Part shown: positions 1 to 8,435 of the stretch, in pieces
Layout: each line of letters starts with the position of its first letter
Position numbering within the stretch: position 1 is the stretch's first letter
Made by a program: the position numbers and the translations under genes
Origin: Gammaproteobacteria bacterium
Lineage (GTDB): Bacteria; Pseudomonadota; Gammaproteobacteria; Enterobacterales; GCA-002770795
Assembly (NCBI GenBank): GCA_003696665.1
Contig: RFGJ01000349.1
Coordinates: forward strand, 1-35,312
Length of the DNA stretch: 35,312 nucleotides
Direction of reading: 5' to 3'
Notes under the pieces: model-generated
Told to the model about the DNA's origin: nothing
The model's input: only the letters and a program-made list of their open reading frames with translations
The model's database searches: none

Positions 1-2520
1 ACCAGTGCTGTAATCCAAGGTCAACGGCGCAGTAGTCGGCCCGGAACGGGTAATCGTGAACGCTGGCGGGTTCACCTGATTGCCCAGTCCTACGGTAGGA
101 ATCATGTCAGGACTGGGATTCGGTGAAGGACTGGGATTCGGTGAAGGACTGGGATTCGGTGAAGGACTGGGATTCGGTGAAGGACTGGGATTCGGTGAAG
201 GACTGGGAGTGTAAGCAGGTACAACAAAAGTTGCCTGGGGTTCAGATCCAAGATCGTAACCACTGCCATCCGTCAGGTCGATCGTAATCGTTCGCTCAGG
301 CTTGGAAGTATCACCAGATTGCGGCAGTGCGCGAACGGGAACAAACACTGAGTCCTGTCCAGCCGGAATCGTTGCAGAGCCAGGAAGAGGCACATAATCC
401 TCATTGGGTTCAGCCGTGCCGCCCACAGTATAAGGAACCACTAGAGGCTGGTTGTTGCTTCCACCGGAACGACGAATTGTAAAGCCATCACTATTAGAGC
501 CAGGAGTCAGGACGATAGTTTGTCCACCTCCAGGAATCGACACCGTAGAAGGAGTATTGGCCGGGAGCTTAATTTCAGCCGTGGAGCCAGAAGCGTAACC
601 AGTTCCGGGAGTCGTGGTAAACGTAATGGTTTGCTGAGGCTTTTGAGCGTTACCGGCAGGTGCAGAGACGATAGGAACCTGAGCCGTCTGCTGCCCCGCA
701 GGAATTACGACGCTTCCCGTCGTACCAGAGGGCGCATCATAGTCAACCCCCTCTTGAGCCGTTCCGCCCAACTGATAATTGACAGTTAACGGTTGCGTAG
801 TGCTGCTACCTGGCGGACGAGAAACAACAAAAGAACCTGTCGAACCACGGGGTAGCTCACCACTGCTGGACACCCCACTGGGGGCGACAGGAACAGATTG
901 AGGGCTGTAAGCAGGAATCACCAGCGAGGTTGATCCACCGGGAGTATAGCCGCTGCCCGGCTGGAGGGTTAATGTCAATTGACGCTGAGGAATAGGAGTG
1001 TCCCCTGTCGCTTGTGGAGAACTCACAGGAACAGTTGCAGAGGTCGCACCAGCCGGAATCACCACGCTACCACCCTGGTTTCCATTAGGAGCCGTGTAGT
1101 CAACCCCTGGTTGGGCCGTTCCGCTAAACGAATAGTTAACGGTTAACGGCTGCGACGTGTCGCCAGAAGGTCGAGTAATCGTGAATCCGCCCGAAGAGCC
1201 ACGATTCAATGTTCCACTGTTTGAAGATGTCAGCGTCAGGTTTTGATTCAGATTCGCAGGGAACGTAAAATTCAGCGGATTTCCAGAGGACAACACATAG
1301 CCATCTGCGGGTTGCGGCGTGATGACCAGCGTTTCTTGCGGCTCATTTGCTCCTGGCTGTGCGGCCGTAATCGACACCACTGCGGACGACTGCCCCGCTG
1401 GAATCGTCACAAAATCTGACAACAAACTGTAGTCTGTTCCGTTTGTTGCTGTTCCACCAATGGAATAACGAACAGTCAACGGCTGAGATAGATTAGCCTG
1501 ATTTGCACGAGTGACACGGAACAACTGTGTTGGCCCGGGCTGAATCGGGGCTGTCTGAATTGGTGCAAACGTGACAGTTGCAATATCAAGCTCTGCAATT
1601 CGAGCAACAATCGTTGGGCGGAATGCAGGCTGAAACCGGGGATTAACGGGCGTAGGAGCGGTAATTTCCACCGTCTGCGCTGGAGTGTCCACGTTCTTGA
1701 ACCGGGGAATAATCGAAGCAAACAAGCGATTTTCACCCACGGGGAACGTCACAGCGGCGGGAAGGCTTGAAATCTCTTGCGCCCCCGACGAAGCGGTTGC
1801 ACCCGCATAACGAATAATGTAGTCCTGCCCAATCACACCCGTTCCGCCAAGAGTCAGCGAAAATGTGCGCTCAACATTGGTTGGGCCTGTACGAATCACC
1901 ACAAAGCGGTTAGCTTCGGTACTCAAGGTTGGTTCTTGACCATTTCGAGGCGCGAAGGCTGACGGGTTTGTGACCAGTGTTAGATTCAGCGATCGCTCCC
2001 CCGATTCTTGGTTTCCTGGCGGCGTGTACCCAGGTGGGAACCTAAAGTTTCCTGCGCCCAGATCATTCAGTCTTCCAGTGCAAGTGTTAAACGTAGCAAC
2101 GACCGGAAACGTCCCAGGAGGGATCTCTTCCATGCCACCAACACTGGGCGATCGCATGGCGGCCGCGAGGTTCCCATATAGCACCGAGGATGAGGGTGGG
2201 CTGCCCTGTACAGGACATGGTTCAACGTTATAGACAACCGGATTAGAGGAATAAAACCGCGGCTGATTAGACAGCACATCACAGAAAGCATCCAGTCCTA
2301 CTTCGGAAAAATCTGGTGGCAAGTAATTACTGCAAATCAGGATTCGCATCTGATTTGGAGGTAGATCCAACTGATTCCAGTTCGCAATAGGTGCAGCAAC
2401 CTGCGCTACCGCCTTAGATGCCAAGACAAGATTGTAGTTTGACCCCAAAAGGAAGCTTGCAAGCAAGAAGAATGCCCCCTTGCTGCGCTTTTTATTAGAC
2501 CAAGCGTGATTAGTAGACAT
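1..2520 (-). CDS. Calx-beta repeat secreted surface protein, 3'-truncated by the window edge
   Basis: An open frame of 840 codons runs from an ATG at 2520 to base 1 without a stop, so the C-terminus lies outside the window. The N-terminus has a basic stretch followed by a hydrophobic segment and an Ala-rich cleavage-like region (about residues 1-40), consistent with a signal peptide. About five complete and one partial Calx-beta-like repeats follow, starting near residues 205, 332, 444, 563, 678 and 820. Each has an F-T-I-x-R start, a 'GGTA...DY' turn and an 'IPAGQ' strand. A Pro/Ser/Asn linker (residues 771-804) separates the last two. Calx-beta domains are calcium-binding beta sandwiches common in cyanobacterial surface proteins. 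It lies 62 bases downstream of the VirB9-like gene in the same direction, so a role in mating-cell contact is an inference from position. Confidence 0.85.
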   Translation of the reverse strand, partial: MSTNHAWSNKKRSKGAFFLLASFLLGSNYNLVLASKAVAQVAAPIANWNQLDLPPNQMRILICSNYLPPDFSEVGLDAFCDVLSNQPRFYSSNPVVYNVEPCPVQGSPPSSSVLYGNLAAAMRSPSVGGMEEIPPGTFPVVATFNTCTGRLNDLGAGNFRFPPGYTPPGNQESGERSLNLTLVTNPSAFAPRNGQEPTLSTEANRFVVIRTGPTNVERTFSLTLGGTGVIGQDYIIRYAGATASSGAQEISSLPAAVTFPVGENRLFASIIPRFKNVDTPAQTVEITAPTPVNPRFQPAFRPTIVARIAELDIATVTFAPIQTAPIQPGPTQLFRVTRANQANLSQPLTVRYSIGGTATNGTDYSLLSDFVTIPAGQSSAVVSITAAQPGANEPQETLVITPQPADGYVLSSGNPLNFTFPANLNQNLTLTSSNSGTLNRGSSGGFTITRPSGDTSQPLTVNYSFSGTAQPGVDYTAPNGNQGGSVVIPAGATSATVPVSSPQATGDTPIPQRQLTLTLQPGSGYTPGGSTSLVIPAYSPQSVPVAPSGVSSSGELPRGSTGSFVVSRPPGSSTTQPLTVNYQLGGTAQEGVDYDAPSGTTGSVVIPAGQQTAQVPIVSAPAGNAQKPQQTITFTTTPGTGYASGSTAEIKLPANTPSTVSIPGGGQTIVLTPGSNSDGFTIRRSGGSNNQPLVVPYTVGGTAEPNEDYVPLPGSATIPAGQDSVFVPVRALPQSGDTSKPERTITIDLTDGSGYDLGSEPQATFVVPAYTPSPSPNPSPSPNPSPSPNPSPSPNPSPSPNPSPDMIPTVGLGNQVNPPAFTITRSGPTTAPLTLDYSTG
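109..208. repeat. 18-bp tandem repeat, about 5.5 copies
   Basis: The unit AGGACTGGGATTCGGTGA repeats at 109, 127, 145, 163 and 181, with a partial sixth copy. Read on the minus strand it encodes a Pro-Ser-Pro-Asn linker in the Calx-beta protein. Because 18 is a multiple of three, copy-number change would lengthen or shorten the linker without breaking the frame. Confidence 0.95.
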
Positions 2521-2582
2521 AATTCAGATCCAGTAGTTCCAGTAGTGCTGAGTAAGTACGCTCTTTTAACTCTGGAGAACGC

Positions 2583-3347
2583 TTACCTGTCGCGCCCTAG
2601 CCCCAGCGCCCGAAGATGCTCGACAACGCGAGAGGGCACTTGAGATTGGCGGATAGCATCGGTATAGGGGGTTCCCGATTGCATCAGGGCGATTAACTGA
2701 ACCACCTTTGCACGAATCGATGCGGTAAGCATTGAATCCTGGGCAGACTCAGCGCGGGCTAAACCCAGGCTGAGCTGACTCAAGATCTCTTGCTGATAAA
2801 CAGGTGAAACAGTTTGCACCTGAGAGGATGAAAGGTGGGTCGCTGGAACAATCTGCACGAGGCTAAAAGGGGGTGCGCCTCTGCGAAGTTCCAGATTGAA
2901 CTGGTAAATCCTGCGCTGCTGAGAAGGGTTTACGGTAACAACTGTCAGATGGACGCTTCGCCCATTGCCAGACACGGCAACAGCAGGAAAATCGATGCGC
3001 TCTGATAGCTGGCGGATATGAATAATTGACGCGCCACTGGACTCGCCACAATCCTGATTTCCTCCCGCTTGGGGCAAGCATCCATCGAAGTCGATAACAA
3101 CCCGTGAGGGGTCATTCAACCAGACTCGCTGCACTACTTCCCCGGTCGGCAAGAAACTCAGGTTTACGCCCTGAGTTGTCCCCAAAGTGATTCGCTGCAC
3201 TCCAGTCTCATAGGTTCCCTGGGCGGTTTGGGAGCCTACTGATAAAACCGCAGTTTGCGCGATCGCCCGTGGCGGGGACAAACTCAGACTTCCAACTCCG
3301 ACAAGCAAAAAGGTGGCAAGAATTTGATTTAACCGCATCAGCATCAT
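2583..3347 (-). CDS. VirB9/TraK-like T4SS periplasmic protein
   Basis: A 254-residue protein with an N-terminal signal peptide (about residues 1-31, ending in an AIAQ-like site). A beta-rich middle follows (about 45-155), with repeated short strands such as 'VVQRVWLNDPSRVVIDFDG'. This resembles the AMIN/secretin-N type of beta fold found in VirB9/TraK-class outer-membrane-complex proteins and related periplasmic domains. The C-terminal third is helical. It lies immediately downstream of the VirB10 gene and upstream of the Calx-beta gene, where a VirB9 equivalent is expected. Two cysteines (in 'DGCLPQ' and 'QDCGES') could form a disulfide. The 63-base spacer upstream holds imperfect repeats of AAGTAAGACCCAA. 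Sequence identity to classical VirB9 is not obvious, so the assignment rests on context, signal peptide and fold pattern. Confidence 0.6.
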   Translation of the reverse strand: MMLMRLNQILATFLLVGVGSLSLSPPRAIAQTAVLSVGSQTAQGTYETGVQRITLGTTQGVNLSFLPTGEVVQRVWLNDPSRVVIDFDGCLPQAGGNQDCGESSGASIIHIRQLSERIDFPAVAVSGNGRSVHLTVVTVNPSQQRRIYQFNLELRRGAPPFSLVQIVPATHLSSSQVQTVSPVYQQEILSQLSLGLARAESAQDSMLTASIRAKVVQLIALMQSGTPYTDAIRQSQVPSRVVEHLRALGLGRDR

Positions 3348-3410
3348 AAGTAAGACCCAAAAGTAAGACCCAAAACCGAAAGCAAGACCTAAATAAGGCC
3401 TAAAACTGAC

Positions 3411-5201
3411 CTAAAACTGAAATGAATTGTTGACAAAAATTTGAACCTCTGTACCCTCGCCAATGCGCCACACAGTCGGCCCACTAGCAGCCCGCTGACT
3501 TGCATTGGATGCAGCTTGCTGTATCTGGACTGCAAGGCTGTTCGCAGACCCGCTGGCAAAAGCAGCCAGCGGATTTGGCTCAGAATCAGATGAGGTCGTC
3601 GTCACATTCCCGTTGGTTGTTGTGGTTGAGCGCGGCTGGCTAAGGGTTCGCCCAGCCTCACCCAGTCCAGCCAGCACCGAAGAAACCACTGTAGACAGAA
3701 CTTGATTCCCGCCGTTGCGCCGTCGTGCAACCAGCGCCCCTCCGTTTTCCGCTCGAACCAGGACAGCGCCGCTAGGGAGTGAATATTCTTGGTTGTTGAT
3801 CAGCACCGACCGAGCCTGAAGCTGCAACGTGCCAGTAGCCGGACTGAAGTTATCCACGGTCACAACTAAAAGCGCATCTTTAGGGATTGCGGCTTGCCGA
3901 TCAACATCCAATAATGGGCGATCCACCCTAACCAGATATTTCGTAGCATTCGCATCATCAGGGCTAACAGGGGGCTGATCGGCACTGAGAATCACAGCCG
4001 AAACGACCTCGCCTACCGTGCTGGTTCCCACCAGGACGGAACCCGGCTGATCTCTCCAGCTAGAAGATGCAGGCGAAAAAGCCGTCGTTGGCGGCGCGGA
4101 GGGAGAAGAATCAGCCCAGCCAGTATTTGCAGGGGTGTACTCTGCTGGCTCTTGCCAAGCCATTGAATTCGCTGAATTCGCAGCACTAGCAGCACTCCGA
4201 CTTATGTCTGGAGACAATGCACCAAAGCTACCTGCACTCGCAGCCAGTTGCCAACGCTCAATCGGGGACATCTGCTGCTCTGGAGACACCTCCGGCATGA
4301 CGGGCACTGACGGAGGCAGCGGAGGCATTGACAGCCTTGGTGGAAGCGGAGCCGGGGCAGGCACAGAGTTAACCACCGGAGGTGGAGTGGGCGCAGTCGC
4401 CGCAGGAGTAGGCGAAGGTTGGGGGTCAGAGTCACCCGACGCAGCAGCACGCCGCCGCGCCAGTTCAAACTCTTCTGCTGTCGTCGCCTGCTCCGAGAAA
4501 GCTAAATCAGATTGAATCTTGGCCTTTTCTGGGTCATACCCCTCGCTAACCACATTGCCATCTTCAGCGGTTGCAGCAGGCGACGGCACAGAGGGAATAG
4601 TGTTGCGATCGCCCGAAGCAACAGAACTAACACTGAGATAAAACAAACCAGCAATAAGGGCTACAGCAAAGGTTCCAGCCCCAACAAACGCTGCCTTGGT
4701 TAGAGGGTTGTTCTTAAAGCCAACCTTGGTTTTCGAGGTTCGAGGATCGACAAACTCCTCCTCTTCTTCCTCTTCTAAATCACCTAAATCACCTTCAAAG
4801 CGACCACCTTCGCCGCTCTCCTCCAGCGCATCCAGGTTGTCGCTGTCACCTTCAGACTCACTCTCATCAAGTTCTTGCCCTACTTGGTTGCCAAGGGTTT
4901 CAAGAAACTCACTCGTCCCATCATGAGTATCGAAAGAAGTGGAATCAGTGGGGTCGCCCCAGACATCCTCAACGCCTTCGTCCCCTGCTTCATCTTCACC
5001 CCCATCCAAGTCCTCATCGTCAACCTGCTGTGCAGCTTGAGCCGATTCAATCCAGGATGCAACCTCTTGATCTAGAGGATCTAGGGGAGTCTCTTCATCT
5101 GCACCAAGTTCATCCTCCTCATCATTATCAAGGACGAACCTAGCAAAGTCCATTAGTTCCCCATCCTCTTCACCCGCGAGGATCGAATTAGCAACAACCA
5201 T
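3411..5201 (-). CDS. virB10: VirB10/TraB-like T4SS envelope-spanning protein
   Basis: A 596-residue protein with VirB10 architecture. An acidic cytoplasmic N-terminus (residues 1-165, rich in Glu/Asp runs) is followed by one membrane segment (about 172-195) and a long Pro/Ala/Ser periplasmic spacer (about 205-390). The C-terminal beta-barrel domain (about 395-596) contains 'VRVDRPLLDVDRQAAIPKDA' and ends in the 'EGTEVQIFVN' strand typical of the family. VirB10 links inner- and outer-membrane parts of the T4SS and gates the channel. The N-terminus is unusually long and acidic. The gene lies between the VirB8-like and VirB9-like genes, the usual order. The insert 'STTTTNGNVTTTSS' falls where VirB10 carries its pore-forming antenna helices, but I cannot align it exactly. 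Confidence 0.85.
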   Translation of the reverse strand: MVVANSILAGEEDGELMDFARFVLDNDEEDELGADEETPLDPLDQEVASWIESAQAAQQVDDEDLDGGEDEAGDEGVEDVWGDPTDSTSFDTHDGTSEFLETLGNQVGQELDESESEGDSDNLDALEESGEGGRFEGDLGDLEEEEEEEFVDPRTSKTKVGFKNNPLTKAAFVGAGTFAVALIAGLFYLSVSSVASGDRNTIPSVPSPAATAEDGNVVSEGYDPEKAKIQSDLAFSEQATTAEEFELARRRAAASGDSDPQPSPTPAATAPTPPPVVNSVPAPAPLPPRLSMPPLPPSVPVMPEVSPEQQMSPIERWQLAASAGSFGALSPDISRSAASAANSANSMAWQEPAEYTPANTGWADSSPSAPPTTAFSPASSSWRDQPGSVLVGTSTVGEVVSAVILSADQPPVSPDDANATKYLVRVDRPLLDVDRQAAIPKDALLVVTVDNFSPATGTLQLQARSVLINNQEYSLPSGAVLVRAENGGALVARRRNGGNQVLSTVVSSVLAGLGEAGRTLSQPRSTTTTNGNVTTTSSDSEPNPLAAFASGSANSLAVQIQQAASNASQRAASGPTVWRIGEGTEVQIFVNNSFQF

Positions 5202-5237
5202 GAAAAAACACTCCTGCTTTTCTAATTTTTTTTGCTT

Positions 5238-6053
5238 CTAATTTTGCTGAGGACGAGTATCAATAAACGTCTCTGTATCAGGCTCCACCTCTGCGCGACT
5301 GGGAGACTGAATATTGCGGCGAACGTAATTGCGAATTGCATAAATTTCCAGCCCAGACTGACGAATCTCTGCAATTTGCTTCTCAAGAGGAGATGAAAAA
5401 TCATAGATAGCTGGAACAGGAACAGACTGAACAAACACCTCTTTGTTGAAGGGTTTTGGCACACCCACAGGATCTCCAGTCTCAAAATCAACCAGGCTGG
5501 AAATCACCGTAACCTTCCACTGCCCTTCCGCCACTGGCTCAGGAGCCGAGACATCTTGAACAATCAACACCCGTTGTCGCTCACCGTTTGCCGAGAAAAC
5601 ATCTTGAGGAGTACGCTCAGCCAAGTCACGAAGAAAGGCAGAGCGAAAGTCCTCTGAGATTCCAAAAGCAGCAAGACGAGCCAGGGTTGTGATTTTGGCG
5701 CGTCCACCGTCAATAGAAACCTCAATGCCAGGATCGGCAACCAAAACCGAGTCTTCGCCTACAGTCCTGGGCATTTGACCTGATGCTGACATCAGCAGGG
5801 TTAACTGGTCTTTGACGAACTTCTGAATAACTGCCGGGGTGCGCTGCCGGGAATCCATCGGTTCAACTGCAATTGTCTTCCCTGCCTCCAGTTGAACCAT
5901 CGCAGGTGGAGCTTTGTCTTTCAATCCGATAAACGCTCCGAGCAAGCCCAGCAATAGCAGGGTATTAACCCCCTGAAAAACCAGAGAGCCAAGCGTCAGC
6001 ATTCCCAAAGCGTTTTTCTGCTGCCGTTGTTGTGAGAGTTTTAGGGTCTGCAT
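5238..6053 (-). CDS. VirB8/TraE-like T4SS inner-membrane protein
   Basis: A 271-residue protein with a short basic cytoplasmic N-terminus, one membrane helix (about residues 17-43, 'GVNTLLLLGLLGAFIGL') and a periplasmic domain (about 50-240) of alternating helices and strands. This is the VirB8/TraE layout. It precedes virB10 by 36 bases and follows the VirB6-like gene by 18 bases. VirB8 proteins assemble the inner-membrane platform. The C-terminal tail (about 240-271) is polar and likely disordered. The call rests on topology, size and order rather than a diagnostic motif. Confidence 0.65.
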   Translation of the reverse strand: MQTLKLSQQRQQKNALGMLTLGSLVFQGVNTLLLLGLLGAFIGLKDKAPPAMVQLEAGKTIAVEPMDSRQRTPAVIQKFVKDQLTLLMSASGQMPRTVGEDSVLVADPGIEVSIDGGRAKITTLARLAAFGISEDFRSAFLRDLAERTPQDVFSANGERQRVLIVQDVSAPEPVAEGQWKVTVISSLVDFETGDPVGVPKPFNKEVFVQSVPVPAIYDFSSPLEKQIAEIRQSGLEIYAIRNYVRRNIQSPSRAEVEPDTETFIDTRPQQN

Positions 6054-6071
6054 AGGTTTTGATGAAATAAG

Positions 6072-7163
6072 TTAACGGCGGGAAAGAATGGCGCGACTGA
6101 GCGTAGAAGCACCCCGTCCGGTCGCCCCTACAACACTGGTAGCCGTCGAAGTCAGTGCTTGAAAAATTGCAAATCCCCCGCCAGAGGCGATCGCAAAGGC
6201 GAGGATTGGACTGAGAATTCCCAGCAGGATGCCAGTGATAATCGGGTCGATCGTGTCCGGGCCAGACTGAATGCTGACCGTCGCAACAATTCCGGTCATC
6301 AAGTTGAGTGACAGCTTGCAGAGTCCCAGCGCTCCAAACCCAGACAACCAGGCAAACATAGGCTTAGAGCCAAAGGGCAAAAGAGACAGCCCAACTGGAA
6401 TCGGCCCAATCACAGCGGTCAGCAAAAGCGCCACTTCAACCAGCAGTTGAAACGCTGCCTGCATAGCCATCAAAAAGCCTTCTACTAGAACCGAAACTAG
6501 CTGAGTAGCCAGGGCATTCACCAGCGGATTAGAACCAGGAGGGGGAGGATTAGATGGGTCTGTCGCCGCGGCTGTAACCTGTTGCTCAATCGAACGAACC
6601 CAGTCAGGAGCCGTATCGCCATGCTTCTGCCGGTAAAACGACAAAATCTCCTGGGCACTCTGTCGAGTCAACTCCAGACAGTCTTTCAGTTTCTCTTGAT
6701 CTGTAATACCGTCACACTGGCTCCGCAGCCCAGTCACAATATTGGTAGCGTCAGTATAGTCAGCCAGGCTTGCAAGATTCGCCTGCAAATCGATCGAGGT
6801 GGATAAGAACTGAAGTGACTCAGTATTGTAGTAGTTGATGACATTTCTAATGCCCAATGTTGCCTGAGCTAGATTTTGCCCGCCATTCGCCAAAAGAATT
6901 ACGACAACTAAAGGGAAAGCGACCTCCGCCAAAACCCAGTCATTCGCACCCTGCATCCATTTCTTAGCAAAGTCCACCACAAAAAAGGCAAGACAAATTA
7001 CTGCCAAGAGCGACCCTAGATTGGCAACTACTCGGTACACACTTCCTGTCAAACAAGCATCCCAGACGGAATCCCAAGACGCAGAAACTCGCCCGGCAAC
7101 CTCATCAGCGTTGCGGAGCGCGAACCTTCCCACATTAAGAAAAACTGGCGAATACGTGAACAT
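6072..7163 (-). CDS. VirB6/TrbL-like polytopic T4SS membrane protein
   Basis: A 363-residue protein with about six hydrophobic segments: near residues 45-68 and 75-95, then a soluble loop (about 100-220) with two cysteines ('QCDG' and 'DCLE'), then four more segments at about 222-345. A small-residue-rich C-terminus follows. The fold pattern, size and position between VirB5-like and VirB8-like genes match VirB6/TrbL proteins, which form the inner-membrane channel. The loop cysteines may pair in the periplasm. The ATG at 7163 lies 9 bases after the upstream gene's stop. Confidence 0.65.
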   Translation of the reverse strand: MFTYSPVFLNVGRFALRNADEVAGRVSASWDSVWDACLTGSVYRVVANLGSLLAVICLAFFVVDFAKKWMQGANDWVLAEVAFPLVVVILLANGGQNLAQATLGIRNVINYYNTESLQFLSTSIDLQANLASLADYTDATNIVTGLRSQCDGITDQEKLKDCLELTRQSAQEILSFYRQKHGDTAPDWVRSIEQQVTAAATDPSNPPPPGSNPLVNALATQLVSVLVEGFLMAMQAAFQLLVEVALLLTAVIGPIPVGLSLLPFGSKPMFAWLSGFGALGLCKLSLNLMTGIVATVSIQSGPDTIDPIITGILLGILSPILAFAIASGGGFAIFQALTSTATSVVGATGRGASTLSRAILSRR

Positions 7164-7172
7164 GATGCAGTT

Positions 7173-8414
7173 CTATTGCCTTGAACTATTCCGAGAACTA
7201 TTCCGAGAAGAATTAGAAGAATCAGATGAAGAACCAGATCTATTTGACCCCAAATTCATGCGATATCCTAATCGTGAAATTTGCAAAGCACGATAAAGTT
7301 GAGCATTATTTTTGGCAATTTCGATCCGCCGATTTCCTTGCATGGTTTCGTTCATGTCTGCGATATTTTGATTAAGCACTGCAACGCCCGTAGTAACTTG
7401 GTTTAGGCGCGACAATTGCCGTCCTTCCAGGCTGACCGAGTATCCTAGCTGACCAGAGATATTGGACAACTGACCCGCTTGCACCGCACTTTGACTTGAC
7501 AACTGGGTAAGCTGACCCGAAACATTTCCAGCGATTTGATTCAAGTCTTTAATTGCATCTTGAGTAGAAACGCGATTTTGTGACTCTTTAGCAATCTGAG
7601 AGGATTGTTGACTCAATTGATCCGATTGCTGTGCAGCCGTAGAGGATTGCGACGACAAGCTGCCAGAGCCTTTCCCCTGTTGGAGAGCCGCTTCCGTCCA
7701 CTCCTGTAACTGCCGAATCTCGCTAAGCATCTGCTCTTGAGCCTCTTTAGAAAGCGTCCTAGACGCATCTAGCCGAGCCGTTTCGGTATTTAGGGCAGAA
7801 AGAGCAAGACTCCTTGCGACAGTCGGATTAACCTGTCCTAGCGAGTTTCGGTCAAACTCCTTGTTTCGATCATTGTCAACAAAAAGTTCCTCAAACAACT
7901 CATCTGGATCGGGCAGGTTAAGCACGCCCATCGCATCCCGCACAATTCCAGAAAGCTCCGATTTCCCCTGCCCAATCACCCTGCGAAGTCGTCCAAAAAC
8001 CTGTTCTCGCAGATTGCGTATCTGAGTAATAAATTCCTCAATTGGAGATAAAAACTCATCAACCTTTTGCCCAAACTCACTCAAACTCTGCCCCAACTCA
8101 CCCAAATTAAATCCGCCAGTTGTTCCGCCAGTCGTTCCGCCAGTTATTCCGCCAGTTATTCCGCCAGTTGTTCCGCCAGTTGTTCCGCCAGTTGAAGAAG
8201 ACGACCCAGACCCAGCACCAGTTGTTGCGGCGGCCGCCGTAGAAGCAGTTGTAGAAGCTGCCGCAGAAGCGGCTGACGAATCCGTTGCAGAAGCCAAACT
8301 AGGAGCAGACGACAGAGAAGCAGATAGAACAGTCAGCACGCAAACTGCCTGTAATGCAGCTTGACGCTTTGACTTTGAAGATTTTGTTGAAGATTTTGAA
8401 AGTTTTTTAGACAT
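7173..8414 (-). CDS. VirB5-like secreted coiled-coil T4SS protein
   Basis: A 413-residue protein with a Lys/Ser-rich N-terminus, a hydrophobic segment (about residues 20-45, signal-like) and an Ala/Ser/Thr-rich stretch. A Gly-Gly-Thr/Ile-Thr repeat (about 73-100) is followed by long amphipathic helices to about residue 375 and a Ser/Asn/Arg tail. VirB5 proteins are helical minor pilins or pilus-tip adhesins. Here the assignment rests on the helical body and position directly downstream of virB4 and upstream of the VirB6-like gene. The start at 8414 is supported by AGGAG 7 bases upstream. The Gly/Thr repeat and Ser-rich tail are unusual for the family. Confidence 0.55.
   Translation of the reverse strand: MSKKLSKSSTKSSKSKRQAALQAVCVLTVLSASLSSAPSLASATDSSAASAAASTTASTAAAATTGAGSGSSSSTGGTTGGTTGGITGGITGGTTGGTTGGFNLGELGQSLSEFGQKVDEFLSPIEEFITQIRNLREQVFGRLRRVIGQGKSELSGIVRDAMGVLNLPDPDELFEELFVDNDRNKEFDRNSLGQVNPTVARSLALSALNTETARLDASRTLSKEAQEQMLSEIRQLQEWTEAALQQGKGSGSLSSQSSTAAQQSDQLSQQSSQIAKESQNRVSTQDAIKDLNQIAGNVSGQLTQLSSQSAVQAGQLSNISGQLGYSVSLEGRQLSRLNQVTTGVAVLNQNIADMNETMQGNRRIEIAKNNAQLYRALQISRLGYRMNLGSNRSGSSSDSSNSSRNSSRNSSRQ
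8112..8196. repeat. 12-bp tandem repeat in the VirB5-like gene
   Basis: Seven near-identical 12-base units related to GTTGTTCCGCCA encode the Gly-Gly-Thr/Ile-Thr linker. Single-base changes between units give Thr or Ile, showing some divergence. Confidence 0.9.
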
Positions 8415-8435
8415 ATTCAGGCTCCTGAAAAAAGT

